Below, piece by piece: positions 58,911-64,000 of a stretch of 64,000 nt of DNA. Location: assembly GCF_003597395.2 (NCBI RefSeq), contig NC_133777.1, forward strand, positions 9,855,361 to 9,919,360, in the 5' to 3' direction. Positions within the stretch are counted from its first letter, which is position 1. The number at the start of each line of letters is the position of its first letter. Under the pieces are notes generated by a model. The model ran no database searches and was not told where the DNA came from. It was given only the letters and a program-made list of their open reading frames with translations. The position numbers were made by a program, and so were the translations under genes. The DNA is from Chelonoidis abingdonii. Lineage: Eukaryota; Chordata; Testudines; Testudinidae.

Positions 58911-58918
58911 GAGAAAGG

Positions 58919-59639
58919 CTTTTTACAGCTGTGGCCATAAAGATGCCAATACAAGGCAATTTCGGGGAAACAAACATACTCATTTAAAAAAAAAAAAGCT
59001 GTTGGAAAGACTAATGTCTATTCAAAATATGTTACCAGAGCCCTAAGAATCTACCAATTTAGCCTCTTTTATATATAGTCAAATTAAAATGTGGCCCCCT
59101 AAAATTAAAAACACATAAGATACTGAGATTGCCAGGTAGAAAACTAAATCATGCTACTGCTCAAAAACCCTTTTTTATGTTAAGCTAAATAACATTTGCT
59201 TCAACTTCCAAGATCACCAAATTTGGGACAAAGGCAGTGGATGGGATCCACGGAGTCTTGCTCTAATTAACAAAAATTAAAAAAAAAAAAAACCAAGGGG
59301 GAAAAATGATGTCTGAAGTTCAAACCTACTAGTTCAGACTTGATGCATGCTGATGTGTATCATCCAATATCCTTACTTCAATCAGCCAGTATTGATTTGT
59401 TTTTCATTGTGACGTGTCTATCTCATGCCACAAAGTTATAAGGTTCTTCTATAAATATGTAAGATGAACTAGTGTATGCAAAGTCAGTACAATGCTCTGC
59501 ATACACAATTAGCATTATACAAAGAAAGAATTTCTAATCTGCATAAGGTAAGTTGCTCATTCAGGATCAGTTGTGTTAAGACCATACTGTGCAAAGACTC
59601 CAATTACTCTGTATTTAAAGTGGTCGAATCCTACTATAA
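58919..59639. other. Unassigned non-coding sequence
   Basis: No gene. A tracts near 58986 and 59280. Confidence 0.55.
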
Positions 59640-60065
59640 ACCTGAGTAAACATTTGGAGGGAGGGTGAATGTCCACCTGAAAGTACATGCCCTTCATATC
59701 AAGAGCTGCAACCCACATGTCCTTTTCTAGGGATGGTATGTGCCCGTGTCATCATGGGAAATAAAATGGTTGAGATAGTGGAGAATGACAATGGGTATCC
59801 AGCCATCCTTCTTGGGTACTAGGAAGTACATTGAGTAAAAGTCCTTCCTCTAATGCAGAAAAGGTACCAGAGCTCTAATGCACCTCGTTCAAAGAGATTC
59901 TTCTTCTTGTTTGAGTATCTCCTCATATGGATGGCTCCTGAAAGGGGGCCGGCAAAGGGTTTTGGAGAGGGCAATGTAAACTCAATCACATAGTCAGAAT
60001 GGATGATATTTAAGTCCCACTTGTCCATAATTATTGAACTCCAGGTGTGGAAAAAGACCAATAGA
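59640..60065 (-). pseudogene. DIRS-like reverse transcriptase relic
   Basis: The minus strand reads WSSIIMDKWDLNIIHSDYVI (60040-59975), an acidic/proline linker, LFERGALELWYLF, then after a frameshift FYSMYFLVPKKDGWIPIV (about 59835-59785), and after another ALDMKGMYFQVDIHPP (about 59715-59665). This matches the N-terminal RT blocks of DIRS-type retrotransposons (W..I..D.WVL, FYSRYFLVPKKDGG, LDLKDAYFHV). The motif A Asp after LDMK is Gly here. Only about 140 codons remain; neither recombinase nor repeats were found nearby. A Gypsy-type RT is the alternative. Confidence 0.65.
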
Positions 60066-60605
60066 CAACCCCCAAAGGATGTGTGGGGATTGGCAGACAG
60101 TGGTATTACTAGTTTGCAGCTCTCAAGCTCCCATCAAAAAGAACCCTTATTTAACCAGGATGTTTATCTCCTGAGATGAAATCAGAACCAATTATATCAC
60201 ATCCAGATTTTAAATCCTGCAAACAAAATCTTTATGTCAAAATGTGCCCTTTCTTGCAATACATTTCAACAAACCTACAGCACAAAAACCTCTCTGGGGG
60301 AGCACATGAATATTAAGACAGCAAATCTAGAAGTTTTCCATGCATACCAGTTCAAAACTCTTTTGTGCTTATCTTGGTTTATGGAGAGCTATTAAAATTA
60401 ATAACAGACTTGCAAAATTAATATTTTATGTAACAGTTGTAATTATTAATAGTTCACATTTTACTAGCTGTAGCAAATGTGCTTTAATTAGATATGAAAA
60501 ACAAGAATAGTTAAGTGCTAAATAAAATAGCCATGCCTTACATCATGGCCTGAAATTGAATATAAAGATAAGAAACAAGGTACTGTGTATGTAATAAGTA
60601 TGTGG
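60066..60605. other. Unassigned non-coding sequence
   Basis: No gene seen. Confidence 0.55.

Positions 60606-60650
<45 letters not shown>
60606..60650. repeat. (TC)n(AC)n compound microsatellite
   Basis: About 12 TC units then 10 CA units without interruption. Confidence 0.97.
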
Positions 60651-63600
60651 ATGTTACAGTCCACTGATCTGAGTTTGTTACAAGACCAGTGCATGGTAAA
60701 ATGATAATTTTTATTTTAATTTATTACAGATGTCTGCAAATCTGAATACTGAATACCATGGCAATCTGAACTTTTTGTTTCAGTTCACACGTCAGACATA
60801 TTCTTATTCAGATTTTTTTCCAAGAGCAGAAAATAAGAAGTTTCTCACTCACCGTAGCATCTCTAATGTTCTTGAGTCCTACGCTCTGCCTTTCGATACC
60901 ACCTGAGAGGTCCCAGGTCCTGCCCTCCTCCTACACTTTTCCTTCTTACCCCTTAAGTGACAGTTAGTGTTTTCTGATCCTTCTACCAGCTTCCCTGCTG
61001 CTCATACACTGCAGTCAACTTTGCTCCTGTCAATCAAACCAATTGACTCAGTGATGCTCATGCTTCCTGCTGTGATTAATCATCCTATTAGATGTTTTCT
61101 TCTGAAAAAAATATTTAAAATCTCCATTTTATAAGCTAACTAACACATACCATGGAGTGTGTTCAGCACATTTTGACATATCTGAATAGCTGGCATTCAT
61201 GAAACTGTTCAACTGTAAGTGGTCCCACATAAAGTAGTATCCCTTAATGTTTAGGGGAAATGCAAACAGAAGTAAAGTCGATGTGGAAGTAGAGACTCTG
61301 AATGGCTCCATAGGCATTCCCTTCTTTGGGAGTAGAAGGCAGATTACTGGCATTTACTATATTGAGAGAAGATACAGGGAATTCTGTTAATGATTGCCCC
61401 AAAATTATTACCCAAACCCACATGTTCTATGCAGTACAGAATCACTGGTTTGGGGAAAAAGCAAGCTTCTTTCCTCCACAGTAAGATCCCTTGGGGGCAA
61501 CAATGAAAGTTATAGAAAGAAACCCTTTCCTGGGCTTAATCAGAAGAAATTATAAATCTATCTAAGTTTATACACAGTAAGGAAATTTTGATTTGTCTTT
61601 CTATACTAGACAAGAATAAATCTGGATGAAGATGTTAACAGAGCTAGTCCTAAAAGAAGTAGATAAGACTTAAGCCAAGAATACCTCTTTCTGCCAAGAA
61701 CCTCAGATCCACTGAATTTTTGAGTGATTGTGGAGGAGAAATTGGAAGGGTCCAAAACACAGGCATATGGGATAGCACTGACCCCTTTTCATGTCAATAA
61801 AGTAGATAATGTAGGAACTTAATACTTAGGTTATTATATTCTTTAGTAGAGGGAACAGGCTTTATTCCATAAATATGCTAAGGTCAGCTGGGTACATAAA
61901 TTGGCTGGATCTGTACTGTCTGAAAGAAGAGAAGCTGTGATGCAGGCATGAGATACTGCAAAGAGACTATCCAGTGCAGGAAGCAGAGCCAAGTGATTTA
62001 ACTTCAGTATTCAGATTTACCATGTTCTACTACTGCAAGTGGTGCAGCTGCAGCTGTTTGTGTGTGTCTTGAATGCTTTGTGATGAAATGGTCAGTCCAG
62101 TCTTGCCACAAACAGCACCAAAGCACTGCAGCCCTTCAAACAAAGCTGAAAGTATAAATGGAATTAAAATGGACCCATTCCACAGTGAACAACTATCTTA
62201 AGAGGCAGAAAAACAACCAGTGTTGTGAACTAAGAAACATACTCCAGAGAGTAGAGGTGAAGGAGAGATGATGAGAAAATGTTCCCTTATGAGTTACTGT
62301 CACTTATCTGATTAATAGAGAACGGTAGCACTTCCTTCTATATGTCTACTCTGGTAGCAACTGTCTTCTAAAATAATACTCCACTGCCAGCAACTCTGTA
62401 TAGTGCAAAGGTGACCACAATGTGGGCAGCTGAGCCCTGTAATGCACATTTCTGCTCTACTACATGTTTGCAAAAGAGGTGTGGCCTACATAAGTGTGGG
62501 GACTGTATGTTCTAAAATTCCTTGCTTTGCAAGGAGCAAAGGAAACAGAAAAACAATAATGACATGGAGAAAAAATCTAAAAAATAATCCAAGAAAGATG
62601 AAGGCATACTCGATAGGTAACAATCCTGTGTTGCTAAAGGAACAACAAGAGTTAATAGGGCTCCCTCATTTCTCCTTTCTATGATTTTATGACGAAAGAG
62701 TAAAAGGAGGGAGTAGAGAAATGGAAATAGGTGAAAGTGACAAATTTTAGATTAGCCAACTTCATTTTATTAATTGCATTTTAATTTATTCTAAATGACC
62801 TAAAACCCAATTTCAAAAAACCCAAATCTAGGAAAATATATGTGTCATATAAAGTAGTCAAGTGGCCAACATGAAGCTTGGTGTCACAGAGTTTACCAGT
62901 TTGCATTGTATTACTATTTTACCAATTTGAATAAAATTACAAAAATACAAAATCTTTTTTTTGGGGGTGGAGAGGGGAATAAAAAGAAGAAATGCTACCC
63001 GTATTTGTTTGGCTTTCTTTCAACATGTGCAGTTTTATATTCTAATAACTATATGTTCATTACCTTGGAAACCGCTGTAGGGTGAATTTTGATTGGATGT
63101 ATTATCAGATTAATTCTTACAATTGTGGATACTGTTTAAAAATGGTGCACGTGTTTGTGCATTTTTATGGTACAGGTGCCAAGATGTCACCTCCTCCTCC
63201 TCCCCAATGTAAATGTTCAACATTTTAAAAGTTTGTTATTCCTGTGTTATTGGAAGTGCAGAGAATATGAAAAATTATGCTGAATATTAGTAAATTATAT
63301 TTTTTGAAAAATCTACAAAAATGAATTATGGGCTAGTCTGTTTATGCAACTGAGTTACAAGAACAGTTATTATTGATGTGAGCAGGGATTTTTAAGGAGC
63401 ACTTTTGATAGAAGCAGTGCTATCAAAGTGAATATATAAACAAACAGTTATAAATAGCTGAGCCTAGGAAGAGGGAAGTGACAGATATGCCCTGAAGTCC
63501 AAGGACTTTGCTATTGATGTCACATGGAAGGCATTCACATATTATGGAGACGGGCAGCGGTATAAAACTCTAAAATTGATAGTTATCAGAATGTATGCAT

Positions 63601-64000
63601 TGGTATTATTTCCACATACAATGCTATGAACTATTTTTGTTTACCTTGAGTATATAAATACAAGGATGCAGCTTTTTTTTAATTTCAAAATTAAGCTTCA
63701 CATTCAAAGAAGCAGAAACAAAAAGAGTGGTGATTTTATACTAAGGGTTTCATTCTGCACTTTCTATAGCTTTGAATGCAGTGGGAGCTTTGTCTGGCCA
63801 GTGAGAAGAAGAGTCTTGGCTACTTTAAGGGATCCCCCACTTTTGGGCTGTAGAAGGGAGGATTGGAGAGCATCACCTGAGTCAGGGACTGATTGAAATG
63901 AGCTCAGGTGGGCCACTGGCCTATGTGCACGTGGGGGAGGGGTATTTCTACTCCATTCCCTGCACACAGAGACATCTTTCACCCTGAAGCAGCAGCACCC
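60651..64000. other. Long unassigned non-coding stretch
   Basis: 3.35 kb with no recognisable gene or complete transposon. Opposing open frames at 63666-63896 (plus) and 63764-63982 (minus) overlap and lack domains. The last 230 bases are GC-richer. Confidence 0.5.

Noticed and set aside
1..64000. CRISPR array, bacterial operon or phage region
   Set aside because: No regularly spaced repeats, no prokaryotic coding density and abundant vertebrate transposons.

Overview
The window is non-coding vertebrate nuclear DNA. It is AT-rich and CpG-poor, and I found no host exon, tRNA or rRNA that I can support. The repeat mix points to a sauropsid, most likely a turtle: many CR1 LINEs of several ages, a near full-length Tigger transposon, hAT elements and their short derivatives, solo LTRs, L2/MIR relics, and a dispersed repeat carrying a hammerhead-like core that I attribute to Penelope-like elements. 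The turtle assignment and several family names rest on recalled repeat sequences and are inference. Boundaries, target-site duplications (TSDs) and inverted repeats were read directly.

Layout. 1-780: antisense CR1. 1955-2530 and 4395-4970: two direct copies of a 576-bp block that read as identical. 6834-7482: hAT derivative. 12211-12869: solo LTR. 14311-15279: second solo LTR with TSD CCAAT. 15560-18935: old antisense CR1 split by a 2.3-kb Tigger element with a broken transposase gene. 18936-25918: four Penelope-like repeats, one inside an L2-like LINE. 28300-30115: CR1 with another CR1 inserted in the opposite direction. 31400-32770: old antisense CR1 split by a 240-bp GC-rich hAT element (TSD CCTAGTTT). 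34945-37650: CR1 split by an unrecognised 1.48-kb insert. 41238-42965: Harbinger-like foldback, LTR candidate and CR1 tail. 50549-52843: hAT derivative, RTE-like LINE relic, L2-like tail and a solo LTR (TSD ATAG). 53840-55120: CR1 with a readable reverse-transcriptase segment. 56021-57624: a hAT element with transposase C-terminal coding sequence on both arms in opposite orientation. 58734-58910: 177-bp hAT element with perfect TSD. 59640-60065: DIRS-like reverse-transcriptase relic.

No genes work together here. Every recognisable coding region is a decayed transposase or reverse transcriptase. The window's value lies in its nested insertions, which give relative ages, and in a few structures worth testing: the ribozyme-like motif, the double-ended hAT foldback, the exact duplication and the unidentified insert.
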